A stretch of DNA of 64,000 nucleotides from Gammaproteobacteria bacterium (GTDB taxonomy: Bacteria; Pseudomonadota; Gammaproteobacteria; VBWC01), in NCBI GenBank assembly GCA_006218035.1, contig VBWC01000007.1:1-64000 (forward strand), written 5' to 3'. A model generated the notes under the pieces. The model was given only the letters and a program-made list of their open reading frames with translations. It did not search any database and had not been told where the DNA came from. A program made the position numbers and the translations under genes. Position 1 is the stretch's first letter. Every line of letters starts with the position of its first letter. Shown here one piece after another: positions 1 to 8,680 of the stretch.

Positions 1-184
1 ACCGGGCGGGCCGGCGGCGACGTTGCCACGCCGCGGTCGGGCTGCGCCGCGGTCATCGCTATGGCCAGCGGCGCCGCACGGCCAGGGTCTGCCAGCAGCA
101 ACGCCTCCGGCGGCCACAGCAGCGCCATCACCACGCCGTGCGTGGCGAGCGAGACGAGCAGAAAAACCGGCAACCGCCGTTTCA
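1..184 (-). CDS. TonB-like protein, N-terminal fragment
   Basis: Leftward reading frame cut by the window edge; about 61 codons are visible. It begins MKRRLPVFLLVSLATHG, followed by a hydrophobic stretch to about residue 25 and an Ala/Pro-rich segment. This is the usual layout of an energy-transducing TonB-type protein: inner-membrane anchor with a Ser/His in the helix, then a proline-rich periplasmic linker. The ATG lies 6 bases downstream of the btuB stop on the same strand, so the two are probably co-transcribed. A TonB would power outer-membrane B12 uptake by BtuB. The C-terminal domain that would settle the family is outside the window, so this is inferred from the anchor and from context. 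Confidence 0.6.
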
Positions 185-190
185 TCGCCG

Positions 191-2005
191 CTATTTCGCC
201 TGGTAGTTCACTTCAACATAAGCGGAGCGCTCGGCCGTGTTGAAGCCGGACGCCAGCTCGTAGGTCTTGTCGAGGACGTTCTCGATGCGTGCCGAGATTT
301 TCAGCTCGTCGCTGATCCGGTGGCCGACACTGAGATTCACCAGTCCGTAACCGGGCAGGGTCACGTTGCCGATGTCCTGGCGCTCGGCATTGGCGGCGAG
401 TTCGGCGCCGAGGTAGGTTTTTGCGCCGAGGTCGCGGCTGGCGCGCACGGCAAGCTTGCGATCCGGCCGGCGCAACAACGGCGCGTCAGTCGCCTGGTCC
501 CGTGCCTGCTGCAGCGTCACGCCGGTGTGCAGTGCCCACGGTCCGTCGGTGAGTCGATAGGCCGCCTCTGCGCCGGTGATATTCGCCTGATCAAGGTTGA
601 TCGCCTGCGAGTTGGTGCCCTGAAACACGATCAGGTCGTCGACGTCGGTCCGGTACAGGCTCAGCTCGACCTGCGACGACGGCGTGACCGCGAGCCGTGC
701 TCCTAGCTCTGCGGTTGCCGAGGTCTCCGGCTTCAGGTTTGGATTACCGGCGAAAAAGCCGCCGTATCCCGGGTGAAAGAGTTCGTTGATCGTCGGGCTG
801 CGAAACGCGGTGCCATACGAGGCGAACGCACGCAGGTCATCGGTCAGCAACCGGCCCCAGGCAATATTGCCGGTGGTCTTGTTGCCGGCATTCAGATGAT
901 CGTCGGCACGCAGGCTGAGCTGGTAATCATTCTTGCCGAACGCGGACTGCCAGCCCGCGAATACCGCGCGGTCCGAGGTGGCCTCGTCAAATACGTTGGT
1001 CGCGGAGACGACATCAAGGTTCACTGCCGTATCGCGTACCAGACTCAGGCCCAGCGTCAGCAGTGCCATGTCGCCGACGCTGATATCGTTCTGCCATTCG
1101 ATCATGCGGCGGTGGGTATCGGTTTTGGACGGAAACGCCGAGCGGGTATCCAGGTCGTCCTGGATGAAGCCAATCCGCACCGTGTGCGACCAGATGTCGG
1201 TCGCGCGTGTCTTGATCGCCAGCGAGAAGGTCTGATTCAGGCTGTCGAGTACGCCGTCATCGAATTCGGTTTGGCCTCTGCTGGACCATGCGCCGAAGTC
1301 GAATTCGATATCGTCGCCGATCGGGTAAACGATGCCGGCGGTGACGCTGCTGTTATCGTAACCGTCGTTGTCCGGGTCGAACGAAAAGCCATTGCTGTTC
1401 TGCGACGAATAGCCGTCGGTATGGCGGTTTTCCAGATTGACCGTGAGGCGCCGCTTGTCGCCGATCGCCAGCGCGGTACCGAAATTGCGCGTGCCGAAAC
1501 TGCCGGCTTCGGCGGTCGCGCTCCATGTGTCCGGTTTGCGAGTGAAGATATGGATGACGCCGCCGATCGCCTCGGAGCCATACAGGCTGGCGCGCGGGCC
1601 ACGCACGATCTCGATGCGCTCGATCTGCGACGCCGACAGATGCGTCCACGCGAACGCGCCCGTGGTCGCCGAGGCCGCGCGCACGCCGTCGATCAGCACC
1701 AGCACGTGATTCGAGTTGGTGCCGCGCAGGAACACGCTGGTCTGCTGGCCCGGTCCGCCGCCGCGTACGACGTCGACACCGTTTTCCAGACGCAGCAGTT
1801 CCATCACGTCGTGCGCGCCGCTGCGCTCGATCTGGCGGCGGGTAATCACCGATACCGCGGCGAGAGATTCATCGGCAGCTTGTGCGGTGCGGGTGGCGGT
1901 CACCACGACCGGAGAGGTTTGCTGAACGTCTGCCCAGACCGCTGAACCATACAACAGGACCAGCGCCGGGATGGCGCTCCCGACACGACCGATAAACGTA
2001 TGCAT
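191..2005 (-). CDS. btuB: TonB-dependent outer membrane vitamin B12 receptor BtuB
   Basis: Predicted 604-residue TonB-dependent receptor that moves cobalamin across the outer membrane with TonB energy. A signal peptide spans about residues 1-25 (ending SAVWA). The TonB box SPVVVTAT follows, then a plug domain (VSVITRRQIERSGAHDV, VLVLIDGVR, RIEIVRGPRASLYGSEAIGG) and the beta-barrel. The frame stays open far upstream, but that extension runs through the cobalamin riboswitch. The ATG at 2005 is preceded by AAGGAAG and starts a proper signal peptide, so I chose it. The riboswitch in the leader strongly supports B12 as substrate. The last residue is Lys rather than the aromatic residue common at the end of barrels. 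Confidence 0.93.
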   Translation of the reverse strand: MHTFIGRVGSAIPALVLLYGSAVWADVQQTSPVVVTATRTAQAADESLAAVSVITRRQIERSGAHDVMELLRLENGVDVVRGGGPGQQTSVFLRGTNSNHVLVLIDGVRAASATTGAFAWTHLSASQIERIEIVRGPRASLYGSEAIGGVIHIFTRKPDTWSATAEAGSFGTRNFGTALAIGDKRRLTVNLENRHTDGYSSQNSNGFSFDPDNDGYDNSSVTAGIVYPIGDDIEFDFGAWSSRGQTEFDDGVLDSLNQTFSLAIKTRATDIWSHTVRIGFIQDDLDTRSAFPSKTDTHRRMIEWQNDISVGDMALLTLGLSLVRDTAVNLDVVSATNVFDEATSDRAVFAGWQSAFGKNDYQLSLRADDHLNAGNKTTGNIAWGRLLTDDLRAFASYGTAFRSPTINELFHPGYGGFFAGNPNLKPETSATAELGARLAVTPSSQVELSLYRTDVDDLIVFQGTNSQAINLDQANITGAEAAYRLTDGPWALHTGVTLQQARDQATDAPLLRRPDRKLAVRASRDLGAKTYLGAELAANAERQDIGNVTLPGYGLVNLSVGHRISDELKISARIENVLDKTYELASGFNTAERSAYVEVNYQAK

Positions 2006-2132
2006 TTTTTTCTTCCTTGCCCAGCAGGCACACACCCGTGCCGAATGAAAAACTGAGTGGCGCGGAAGGAAGACAAAGGTCAGGAAGTGAGTGATTCCTG
2101 CCGTGTCGCCCGCCGCAACACTCGCCGTCGCT

Positions 2133-2333
2133 GTGTCAGGCCGGTCTCCGGGCTCACGAGCAGGGATCACTCCCCTGGTTGGCGCCTTCCCGTGCCGATG
2201 GCACAGTGGCATTTCGCCAGCCAGTATCTCGTCTACCGTTGCGGGGGCAGTGTCGGGTTTGCCAGTGTTGAATCACTGGCGCACCGACTTCCCGTTTCAT
2301 TCCGTGGACGGATGTCCGTGGAACACCTGACAC
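2133..2333 (-). promoter_or_regulatory. Cobalamin (B12) riboswitch controlling btuB
   Basis: Read on the minus strand, this leader has the cobalamin riboswitch landmarks in order: a purine-rich GAAACGGGAAGTCGGTG element, the CCCCCGCAACGGT segment, GCCACTG, and the B12 box AGCCCGGAGACCGGCCT. The outer P1 helix is a perfect 8-bp pair (2326-2333 with 2133-2140, GTGTCAGG/CCTGACAC). It lies about 130 bases upstream of the btuB start. B12 binding would be expected to lower btuB expression. I could not define the expression platform, so whether it works on transcription or translation is open. Confidence 0.95.
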
Positions 2334-2354
2334 GCATGGTCGTAAACGGGGGTG

Positions 2355-2384
2355 AATCTACGGGCATGGCGCCGGCCGTGTCAA
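2355..2384 (-). promoter_or_regulatory. Sigma-70 promoter for the btuB riboswitch leader
   Basis: On the minus strand there is a perfect -35 TTGACA (2379-2384), an 18-base spacer, and a -10 TAGATT (2355-2360). Transcription would start near 2348, just upstream of the riboswitch P1 helix, giving a leader of about 340 bases. The position relative to the riboswitch is the main support. Confidence 0.6.
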
Positions 2385-2576
2385 GGCCGGAAATTTTTCT
2401 CTTGACGAAGCAGTGGGTTGCTGTGATCCAGCAGACAGCTGAAGAACTATTTCCCATGTAACTTTAATTTCACCTACCATGGAGCGCGTACCAGGCCTCC
2501 GCGCCGTCGCTGTTCAGACGACGCACAGTTAAGCAGCGATAAACAAAGCGACATATCCGGGAGAGCGCACTTTCTG

Positions 2577-2957
2577 ATGAATGCGCGGATTTCACGCATC
2601 GTCTGTTACATCAATGCACACTATCGCGACCCGGTCACGCAGGCCAGTGTCGCTGCGCGCTTCAGGATACACCCGGATTATCTAAGCCGCCGTTTCAAGA
2701 TCGAAGTCGGTATGCGGTTTCATCAATACCTGTTGTGGAAGCGTCTGGAATACGCGAAGGGCTTGTTGACCAATACCTCCAGCAGCATCAAACAGGTCGG
2801 TTACGATTCGGGATTCAGCTGCCCGGAGACGTTTTCCAAGACATTCCGCCGCGCGATAGGCTGCTCGCCGCGTGCGTATCGCAATCGGGGTGGCCTGGTC
2901 TCCATGGCGCCGCGCGCTGGCGGCGTGCCATCTCTTCTGTCGACACGTTCAAACTGA
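2577..2957 (+). CDS. AraC-family DNA-binding domain protein (126 aa)
   Basis: Short protein made almost entirely of an AraC-type double helix-turn-helix: VTQASVAARFRIHPDYLSRR (about 20-39), then KQVGYDSGFSCPETFSKTF and the typical end CSPRAY. There is no N-terminal sensor domain, so it belongs with the DNA-binding-only members of the family. It is divergent from the btuB leader and may regulate btuB or the secreted protein downstream, but nothing in the sequence shows its target. The start at 2577 has a GGAGAG about 12 bases upstream, which is rather far. The last 25 residues (Gly/Ala/Pro-rich) lie outside the domain. Confidence 0.8.
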   Translation: MNARISRIVCYINAHYRDPVTQASVAARFRIHPDYLSRRFKIEVGMRFHQYLLWKRLEYAKGLLTNTSSSIKQVGYDSGFSCPETFSKTFRRAIGCSPRAYRNRGGLVSMAPRAGGVPSLLSTRSN

Positions 2958-3190
2958 TCACCCGCCGGGTTTCCGCCGCCGCCGGATATGTCAGTTTGCG
3001 ACATGCGATGCGTATTGCGGCGCCACCGGCATGAAACCACAATCGCACTTGTCCGCGCCGCGTCGAGGCGCAGGGGCGGGATTGTTAAAACGTTGCATTT
3101 TCGCGTGCCGTTGACGGAACCGGCGGTGGTGCTCTTCGCATACGATGTTACCGGCCGGTCCATGTCACCGCATGCCAGCGAGGTGATGCC

Positions 3191-5035
3191 ATGCTTAAGA
3201 CCATGCACAAATGGGGTTGGCCGATAGCGTTGCTGGTTTCGATGATGGTGCTGACGACCGGTACGAAGGCCGCGCTGACATTCGGGCCGAGCGTCAAGGT
3301 GTCATCGTCGGTAGCCGACGACGATGAGGATCACGCGATGGTGGTCGATCCGGTCAGCGGCAATCTTTATGTCGTCTGGGAAGGGGCCGCCGGTTCGATA
3401 ATGTTCAGCCGGTCCACGGATCAAGGCGCCACATTCGATATGCCGTCGCTGCCGGTCGACGGCGGCTATACCGGCAGTTTCGACAGCTTCAGGGTGTCGG
3501 TGATCAAGGCGGATCGCCGGGGCGGCACTTCCAACGTGTCCATCGTCTGGGACTGTAACGGGGTCTGTTTTACGCGGTCCGAGGACGGCGGTGCGTCGTT
3601 CGCGGCCGTGCCGGCGACGCAGCTGAGCGCGGACGCTTCCGATCCCTTTCTGCAGGTCGATGACGCCGGGAATCTGTACATCGCCGCCGAGGACAATGTC
3701 TCCGCCGACTACGTGCTGTTCAAATCAACGGACGGCGGACGCAATTTCGCGGGACCGGTGTCCATGCTCGGCGCCAATACGCCGGACGTGATATCTGACG
3801 GCGAGATACCGCGCATCATCGCGCGGGGATCGAACGTCTATGCCTACATGGAAGGCTTCGATACGGTCGGATCATTCAGGGACGCGTATTTCGCGAAGTC
3901 CACCGACGGCGGCGCCAGTTTCGGTCCGGCGATGCCGCTGTCCGGACCGAAGACCTATACGACGTTGCCGCGTCGTACCCGTGGCATCGAGGTGGACGCC
4001 GCCGGCAACATCAACATCGTCTGGACGGGCGACAGCGATCTGGTCGGAGTTCCATCCGCCGACGAGGACCGCTATTACATGCGCTCGGTCGATGGCGGCG
4101 CGACGTTCTCGACACCGCTGAACATCAGCGGGACCGGCCAGGCCCGCTCCGGGCACGTCAACATGGGCATTGATAGTACCACCACCAATATCTATGTTTC
4201 GTGGCAGGATGACACCGAGTGCGTTGACGCGAACCAGCATGCGCTGCCCGGGGAAACCGTCGCGACCTGTCTCGGTTCCGGTGGCGCCGATGCAATACCG
4301 TCGTCCGACCGGCCACAGACGTTCTTCACGCGATCACTGGACGGCGGGTTGACCTTCGAAACGTCGAAGCTGATTTCCACGCGCGGCCCCGACCGCCTGC
4401 ACATCCCCGGCGATACGATATGCCTGGAAGGCGAGGTCGACGGGCAGGGCAATATCGTCGCGGCCTACAGCAACGATGGGCCGCCGAATGACACGATCCA
4501 GGTGACCGTATCAACGGACCTCGGCGTGACGTTTTCCGATTCGTTCGTGATGGACAACTCGATCGACGGCGACGAGGCCAAGGTCGTGTTCGACGAGCCG
4601 CGGGGGATCATTTACGTCGGCTGGCACGCGGACGCCGACAACGATGCGCGTGACGACGTCTACGTCACGAAACTGGTATTGAGCCAGGTGATTCAGGTGG
4701 CGATCGATATTCGCCCCGGGTCGGACGACAACAGCATCAACCTCGGCTCCGGCGGCGTCGTGCCGGTCGCGATCCTCAGCACCGCCGGGTTCGACGCACG
4801 CACGGTGGATCCGGCCACCGTCACGCTCGCCAATGCGGCGGTCAAGCTCAAGGGCAACGGTTCGCCGCAGGCGTCGTTCGTCGACGTCAATAACGACGGC
4901 CGGCTCGATCTCCAGGTGCACATCGTCACCGATGCGCTGGCGCTGACCGATGGTGATACGACAGCGACATTGAACGGCCAGACGTTCGGCGGCAGTCCGG
5001 TTCAGGGCTCCGATTCGATACGCGTCGTGCCGTAG
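3191..5035 (+). CDS. Secreted sialidase-like Asp-box (BNR) repeat protein
   Basis: A 614-residue exported protein. Residues 1-28 form a signal peptide ending TGTKA. The body carries at least seven Asp-box motifs (SRSTDQGATF, TRSEDGGASF, KSTDGGRNF, KSTDGGASF, RSVDGGATF, TRSLDGGLTF, VSTDLGVTF), so a sialidase-type beta-propeller is likely. The last ~110 residues form a separate domain starting IDIRPGSDDNSIN and holding DVNNDGRLDL, a calcium-loop-like motif common at the C-terminus of secreted proteins. I see no sialidase active-site set (FRIP motif, Arg triad), so glycosidase activity is unproven; it may be a carbohydrate-binding or structural propeller. GAGG lies 8 bases before the ATG. Its 3' end overlaps the convergent gene by 34 bp. 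Confidence 0.8.
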   Translation: MLKTMHKWGWPIALLVSMMVLTTGTKAALTFGPSVKVSSSVADDDEDHAMVVDPVSGNLYVVWEGAAGSIMFSRSTDQGATFDMPSLPVDGGYTGSFDSFRVSVIKADRRGGTSNVSIVWDCNGVCFTRSEDGGASFAAVPATQLSADASDPFLQVDDAGNLYIAAEDNVSADYVLFKSTDGGRNFAGPVSMLGANTPDVISDGEIPRIIARGSNVYAYMEGFDTVGSFRDAYFAKSTDGGASFGPAMPLSGPKTYTTLPRRTRGIEVDAAGNINIVWTGDSDLVGVPSADEDRYYMRSVDGGATFSTPLNISGTGQARSGHVNMGIDSTTTNIYVSWQDDTECVDANQHALPGETVATCLGSGGADAIPSSDRPQTFFTRSLDGGLTFETSKLISTRGPDRLHIPGDTICLEGEVDGQGNIVAAYSNDGPPNDTIQVTVSTDLGVTFSDSFVMDNSIDGDEAKVVFDEPRGIIYVGWHADADNDARDDVYVTKLVLSQVIQVAIDIRPGSDDNSINLGSGGVVPVAILSTAGFDARTVDPATVTLANAAVKLKGNGSPQASFVDVNNDGRLDLQVHIVTDALALTDGDTTATLNGQTFGGSPVQGSDSIRVVP

Positions 5036-5679
5036 CGGCCCGTCATTGCGCGTATGGCCAGTGGAAACTCGGCCGGATCGAGCCTCGCGAGATCCGCCGG
5101 CCGGTCGAGGTCCCATTTCGTGTCGAGCTCGGTCCAGCGCCAGCCGAGTTGCTGAAGGCGCGTGCGCGTCTCGTGCATCACCGTCCACGTGCTCCACGCG
5201 ATGCCGGTGAACAGTTCCGTGGCCGGCCGGCGCAGGCCGATCAGCGCGTACCCGCCGTCGCGCGCCGGATTCAGCACGGCATCGGCGCCACTGCGCAAGC
5301 CATCGATCGCCGCCTCGAGATCCGCCGCGTGCAGCGTCGGACAATCGGTGCCGATCAACAATGCACAGGCGCTGCTTTTCAGCGTATCGCTGAAGGCGTT
5401 GTGCATGCGTTTGCCGAGATCGGCCCCTTGCTGATCGTGTAGCGTAACGGCGTACTGTCTGCGGCAATTTTCAAAGAATGCGTGGTGACGTGATGGTGTG
5501 CAATGCAGTTCGACCGGGGCCAGCGCCGCGCCGGTCGCCATCGCCAGCGTCCTATGCACGAGTCGCGCGTGGAGTTCGGCGGCCTGCGCATGCGTCAACG
5601 GCGGCACCAGCCGCGTTTTCACTTCGCCCGCGACCGGCGCCTTGGTGAAAACAATGATCCGTGCGTCGGGGTATTGCAT
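5002..5679 (-). CDS. TIGR04282-family glycosyltransferase, arsenosugar cluster
   Basis: A 225-residue GT-A-like enzyme of the DUF2064/TIGR04282 type. Visible motifs are IVFTKAPVAGEVKTRL near the N-terminus, LLIGTDCPTLHA (the DxD-like metal/nucleotide site) mid-protein, and NPARDGGYALIG. The family is annotated with arsenosugar biosynthesis because of its neighbours, and here too it follows ArsS, ArsM and a TIGR04283 glycosyltransferase on the same strand with short gaps. It would transfer a sugar in making or modifying an arsenosugar, but the substrate is unknown. The ATG at 5679 is taken because it leaves a 10-base gap to the upstream gene and starts at the conserved domain. Its end overlaps the convergent Asp-box gene. 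Confidence 0.85.
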   Translation of the reverse strand: MQYPDARIIVFTKAPVAGEVKTRLVPPLTHAQAAELHARLVHRTLAMATGAALAPVELHCTPSRHHAFFENCRRQYAVTLHDQQGADLGKRMHNAFSDTLKSSACALLIGTDCPTLHAADLEAAIDGLRSGADAVLNPARDGGYALIGLRRPATELFTGIAWSTWTVMHETRTRLQQLGWRWTELDTKWDLDRPADLARLDPAEFPLAIRAMTGRYGTTRIESEP

Positions 5680-5689
5680 CGGACGCCGC

Positions 5690-6370
5690 TCAGGGCCGCT
5701 GATACAGGCGGGCGAGCTGTTGCGGACTGGCGCCAAAAAAATAGGCCAGCCGCAGCCGCCACATCATCAGGATCGTACGCAGCACGCCGCGCTGTTCCCA
5801 ACGGCGGCTTGAAGTGATCACCTTGGTGTGGATCAACGCCGGGGCGCTGTGTCGTTTAAGTGTCCGGCTGAGTGTGATGTCTTCCATCAACGGGATATCG
5901 GGAAAGCCGCCGGCGGCGTCGAACAGTTTCCGCGTCATGAACATCGCCTGATCGCCGGTCGCGATGCCGGTCAGGCGCGAGCGCCAGTTCATGAAAAATC
6001 CGACGACGCGCAACGCTGGCCGCGAGCCGGACAGCCGCACGTCAAACCGCCCCCAGCGGCGCCCGGTGTTGGCAAGCGCCGTGGTCAGCAGCAGGTCCGC
6101 TGCTGCCGGCAGTCGGGTGTCGGCATGCAGAAACAGTAGTACATCACCGTCGGCAACGCTGGCGCCGGCATTCATTTGCACCGCGCGGCCGCGCGGCGTG
6201 GTGATGATGCGGTCAACCAGCGGTCTCGCCAGCTCGATTGTTTGATCGCTGCTGCCGCCGTCGACGAGGATGACCTCGTGACCGCGTGCGCGTAACCCCT
6301 GTACTCTCGACAGGCTTTGCTCGACGATCCCGGCCTCATTCAGGCAGGGCATAATGACGGTGATCTTCAT
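5690..6370 (-). CDS. TIGR04283-family glycosyltransferase, arsenosugar cluster
   Basis: A 226-residue family-2 (GT-A) glycosyltransferase. The start MKITVIMPCLNEAGIVEQSL is the classic nucleotide-sugar site; it is followed by VILVDGGSSDQT, GRAVQMNAGA and LLFLHADTRLP (DxD-type metal site), then GDQAMFMTRKLFDAAGGFPD and LMEDITLSRTLKR (acceptor/catalytic region). The TIGR04283 subfamily regularly sits next to ArsM and ArsS. It lies 28 bases downstream of arsM and just upstream of the TIGR04282 enzyme on the same strand, so all are likely one transcript. The exact sugar reaction is not established. Confidence 0.88.
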   Translation of the reverse strand: MKITVIMPCLNEAGIVEQSLSRVQGLRARGHEVILVDGGSSDQTIELARPLVDRIITTPRGRAVQMNAGASVADGDVLLFLHADTRLPAAADLLLTTALANTGRRWGRFDVRLSGSRPALRVVGFFMNWRSRLTGIATGDQAMFMTRKLFDAAGGFPDIPLMEDITLSRTLKRHSAPALIHTKVITSSRRWEQRGVLRTILMMWRLRLAYFFGASPQQLARLYQRP

Positions 6371-6398
6371 ATGACGTTGCGCATGATCAACCCGGCGG

Positions 6399-7523
6399 TT
6401 AACAGCAACCCGACTCGTCGTCACAGGCCGCGGTGCTGTAGATCGCACCCCTGGTTTCCGCTGCCGGGCGCCGCGTGCCGGCTGGCGCGCACCACGTCAC
6501 CGGTTCACGCGCATCGGCCGGCGTAATGCCGATGAAGTTGTCGCGACAGGGCCCTTCGGTCAGAAACTCGTAGGTGCGTTCGCACACCGCCATGCGTTCG
6601 CCGCGCGGAAACACGTGACCTTCATCGTCGGTGACTGATGCGTACGGGCCACGGTAGATGACCGCCTGGCCGATATCGAGGCATGGCCGATCATCGCCTT
6701 TGGTCGCGGTCAGTGTCGCCGACCGAAACTCGATGTCAGCGACGACCCGCCAGGGCTGCGTGTCCCATTTGTCGTAAGCGATGGCAAGAAAACCGGCGTT
6801 ACGAAATGCTTCCAGGAAACCCTGCTCGGTGAACGCGCCGGATATGCAGCCGCTCCATAATTCGGCATTCGCCTTCAAATGATCCGGCGCCGGCTCGTCG
6901 CTGACGATATCCGAAATAGCAACGCGGCCGCCGGGCTTCAGCACGCGGAATATCTCGTTGACCAGTTGCTGTTTCTCGGTATCCCCGACGAGATTCAGCA
7001 CGCAGTTCGATATCACCAGATCGACGGACTTGTCGGGGATCAGCGGTTGCGCGGTGCGCTGCTGTTGTTGCCAGGCCTGCAGTGCCGCCAGATCGGCGGC
7101 GTTACGCACCGGATGCCCCGCCAGATACTGTTCCATCGCGGCGACATCCAGTGCGAGATCCTGGATATACCCTTTGACAAAGCGGACACGGTCGCCACCG
7201 AGTTTCTGCGCCATCGCACGCTGATACTTGCGCGCCAGCGCGAGCATGTCATCGTTCATGTCGACGCCGATCACCCGGCCGTTCTCGCCGACGATCTGCG
7301 CGGCCATGTAGCAGATCTTGCCGCCGCCGGAGCCGAGATCGAGCACGGTATCGCCGGGGCGCACATAGCGCGACGGATCACCGCAGCCGTAATCCTTGCG
7401 GATGATCTCGTCCGGCAGCAGCCGCAGCAGGTCCTTGTCGTAGTCGATCGGGCAACACAGTGCCGCTTGCAGGACCTGCGCGCCTTCGGAGTATCTTGCC
7501 AACACGGCGGACTGTACGTTCAT
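6399..7523 (-). CDS. arsM: Arsenite S-adenosylmethionine methyltransferase ArsM
   Basis: A 374-residue methyltransferase that would convert As(III) to methylated arsenicals using SAM, the entry step to arsenosugars. The SAM motif is LDLGSGGG (61-68), with GVDMN at 86-90. The cysteines expected to bind As(III) are present at C47 (YGCGD), C174 (SNCV) and C226 (SGCISGA), and there is an N-terminal pair C23-C24. It is longer than simple ArsM because of a ~120-residue C-terminal extension, which ends in CDDESGCC, a vicinal-Cys tail. The start is supported by GGAGAG about 10 bases upstream. It lies between arsS and the glycosyltransferases. Confidence 0.93.
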   Translation of the reverse strand: MNVQSAVLARYSEGAQVLQAALCCPIDYDKDLLRLLPDEIIRKDYGCGDPSRYVRPGDTVLDLGSGGGKICYMAAQIVGENGRVIGVDMNDDMLALARKYQRAMAQKLGGDRVRFVKGYIQDLALDVAAMEQYLAGHPVRNAADLAALQAWQQQQRTAQPLIPDKSVDLVISNCVLNLVGDTEKQQLVNEIFRVLKPGGRVAISDIVSDEPAPDHLKANAELWSGCISGAFTEQGFLEAFRNAGFLAIAYDKWDTQPWRVVADIEFRSATLTATKGDDRPCLDIGQAVIYRGPYASVTDDEGHVFPRGERMAVCERTYEFLTEGPCRDNFIGITPADAREPVTWCAPAGTRRPAAETRGAIYSTAACDDESGCC

Positions 7524-7570
7524 GGTTACTGTCTCTCCTGCTGTTCTGCTATGGGAGCTGTGAATAATCC

Positions 7571-7657
7571 GTCATATCGGGTCTCCGCTACGCTACGCCA
7601 GGAATCCCGCGGCAGCAATTCAGCCGCTACTGGATTCCGGCTTTCGCCGGAATGACA
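7571..7657. repeat. Dispersed palindromic repeat, copy 1
   Basis: An 87-base element in the arsS-arsM gap. It contains GGGTCTCCGCTACGC and ends CTGGATTCCGG...CCGGAATGACA, which folds into a hairpin (ATTCCGGC/GCCGGAAT). It shares the words CTGGATTCCGG, CGCTACGC and GGAATGAC with elements at 30132-30289 and 33748-33860, so it is one of at least three copies in this window. I see no coding capacity. Confidence 0.6.
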
Positions 7658-7700
7658 TTAATGAAATCAATCGAGCCATCATTAGTATGATCGCTTGGAA

Positions 7701-8666
7701 TCATGAATTCAGTGCGCCGCCACAACTGCTGCCCTGGCCGGCGGTGCAACCGTAGCAGTGATCCTTGACGTACACCGGCCGGCCGGCCAGATCGACGTCC
7801 ATCAATTCGCTCAGATGCACCCGCGGCAGGCCGTCGACCAGTACAGGCAGGCCGAGCATCTGGTTGAAATCGCAATCGTAGACGTAACCCTGCCAGTCGA
7901 TGCTGATCAATGACCGGCACATGACGGTGGCGAGATTCGCTTCATTGTACGAATTGCGCAGCAGCTGCATGTACTCGCCGAACTGGCCTTTGGAGATCAG
8001 CGTGCTGCCGAAGCGCTGGATCGGCATGTTGGCCAGCGTGAACAGCCCGTTGAACGTGACGCCGAAATTGTCGAATAGGTGGCGGTGATAGTCGGCCTCG
8101 AGTTTTTGCTGCGGCGGCGGCAGTGTCGGCCCCTGCGGGTTGTAGACCAGATTCAATACCAGATCGGAATCCGCTTTGCCGTAGCCGAGTTCGTTGAGCA
8201 TCCGCAACGCCCGGATGCTGGTGCCGAAGACGCCCTTGCCACGCTGGCGGTCGACATTGTCCTCGAGATAGCACGGCAGCGACGCGACGACCTCGACGCG
8301 GTGCGTGGCGAGGAATGCCGCGAGATCTTCGTGGCCGGGTTCGAGCAGAATGGTCAGGTTGCAGCGGTCTATCACCTGCTTGCCGGACGTCGTTGCGCGT
8401 TCGACGAGGTAACGAAAGTGCGGGTTCAGCTCCGGCGCGCCGCCGGTGATGTCCAGCGTCGAGGCGCCGGACGTGGACAGATAGGCGAGCACCTGATCGA
8501 TGGTATCCCGGTCCATTGATTCGGTACGGTCCGGGCTGGCATTGACGTGGCAGTGCAGGCAGCGTTGATTGCAGCGGTAGCCGAGGTTGACCTGCACGGC
8601 GTCGAGTTTGCCGCGCGATAGCGCCGGGAAGTCGCTGTCTGCGAGTAATGGAAGTGTTGCGTGCAT
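7701..8666 (-). CDS. arsS: Arsenosugar biosynthesis radical SAM protein ArsS
   Basis: A 321-residue radical SAM enzyme of the TIGR04167/ArsS family, thought to add the deoxyadenosyl group to a methylated arsenical and so make the arsenosugar precursor. The [4Fe-4S] motif is C32xxxC36xxC39 (YRCNQRCLHCH), with DITGGAPELN as the GGxP-type SAM motif. The C-terminus is Cys-rich (HCYGCTAGQGSSCGG), as expected for extra iron-sulfur ligands. Some family members are selenoproteins, but here the Cys-rich end is complete with ordinary Cys codons. AAGGAAC precedes the ATG. It is 14 bases downstream of the PiT gene, and arsM follows after a 177-base gap that carries a repeat. Confidence 0.92.
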   Translation of the reverse strand: MHATLPLLADSDFPALSRGKLDAVQVNLGYRCNQRCLHCHVNASPDRTESMDRDTIDQVLAYLSTSGASTLDITGGAPELNPHFRYLVERATTSGKQVIDRCNLTILLEPGHEDLAAFLATHRVEVVASLPCYLEDNVDRQRGKGVFGTSIRALRMLNELGYGKADSDLVLNLVYNPQGPTLPPPQQKLEADYHRHLFDNFGVTFNGLFTLANMPIQRFGSTLISKGQFGEYMQLLRNSYNEANLATVMCRSLISIDWQGYVYDCDFNQMLGLPVLVDGLPRVHLSELMDVDLAGRPVYVKDHCYGCTAGQGSSCGGALNS

Positions 8667-8680
8667 AGGGTGTTCCTTGA

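Noticed and set aside
773-1945. Long open frame (390 codons) on the plus strand opposite btuB
   Set aside because: It is a mirror of btuB codon bias with no family motif or ribosome-binding site; BtuB on the other strand is certain.
2006-2212. N-terminal extension of BtuB to 2212
   Set aside because: It runs through the riboswitch; ATG 2005 has a ribosome-binding site and starts a signal peptide.
7660-7703. Selenocysteine reading of the ArsS stop codon TGA
   Set aside because: The Cys-rich end is already complete with normal Cys codons, and the sequence after TGA leads into the repeat with no conserved residues.
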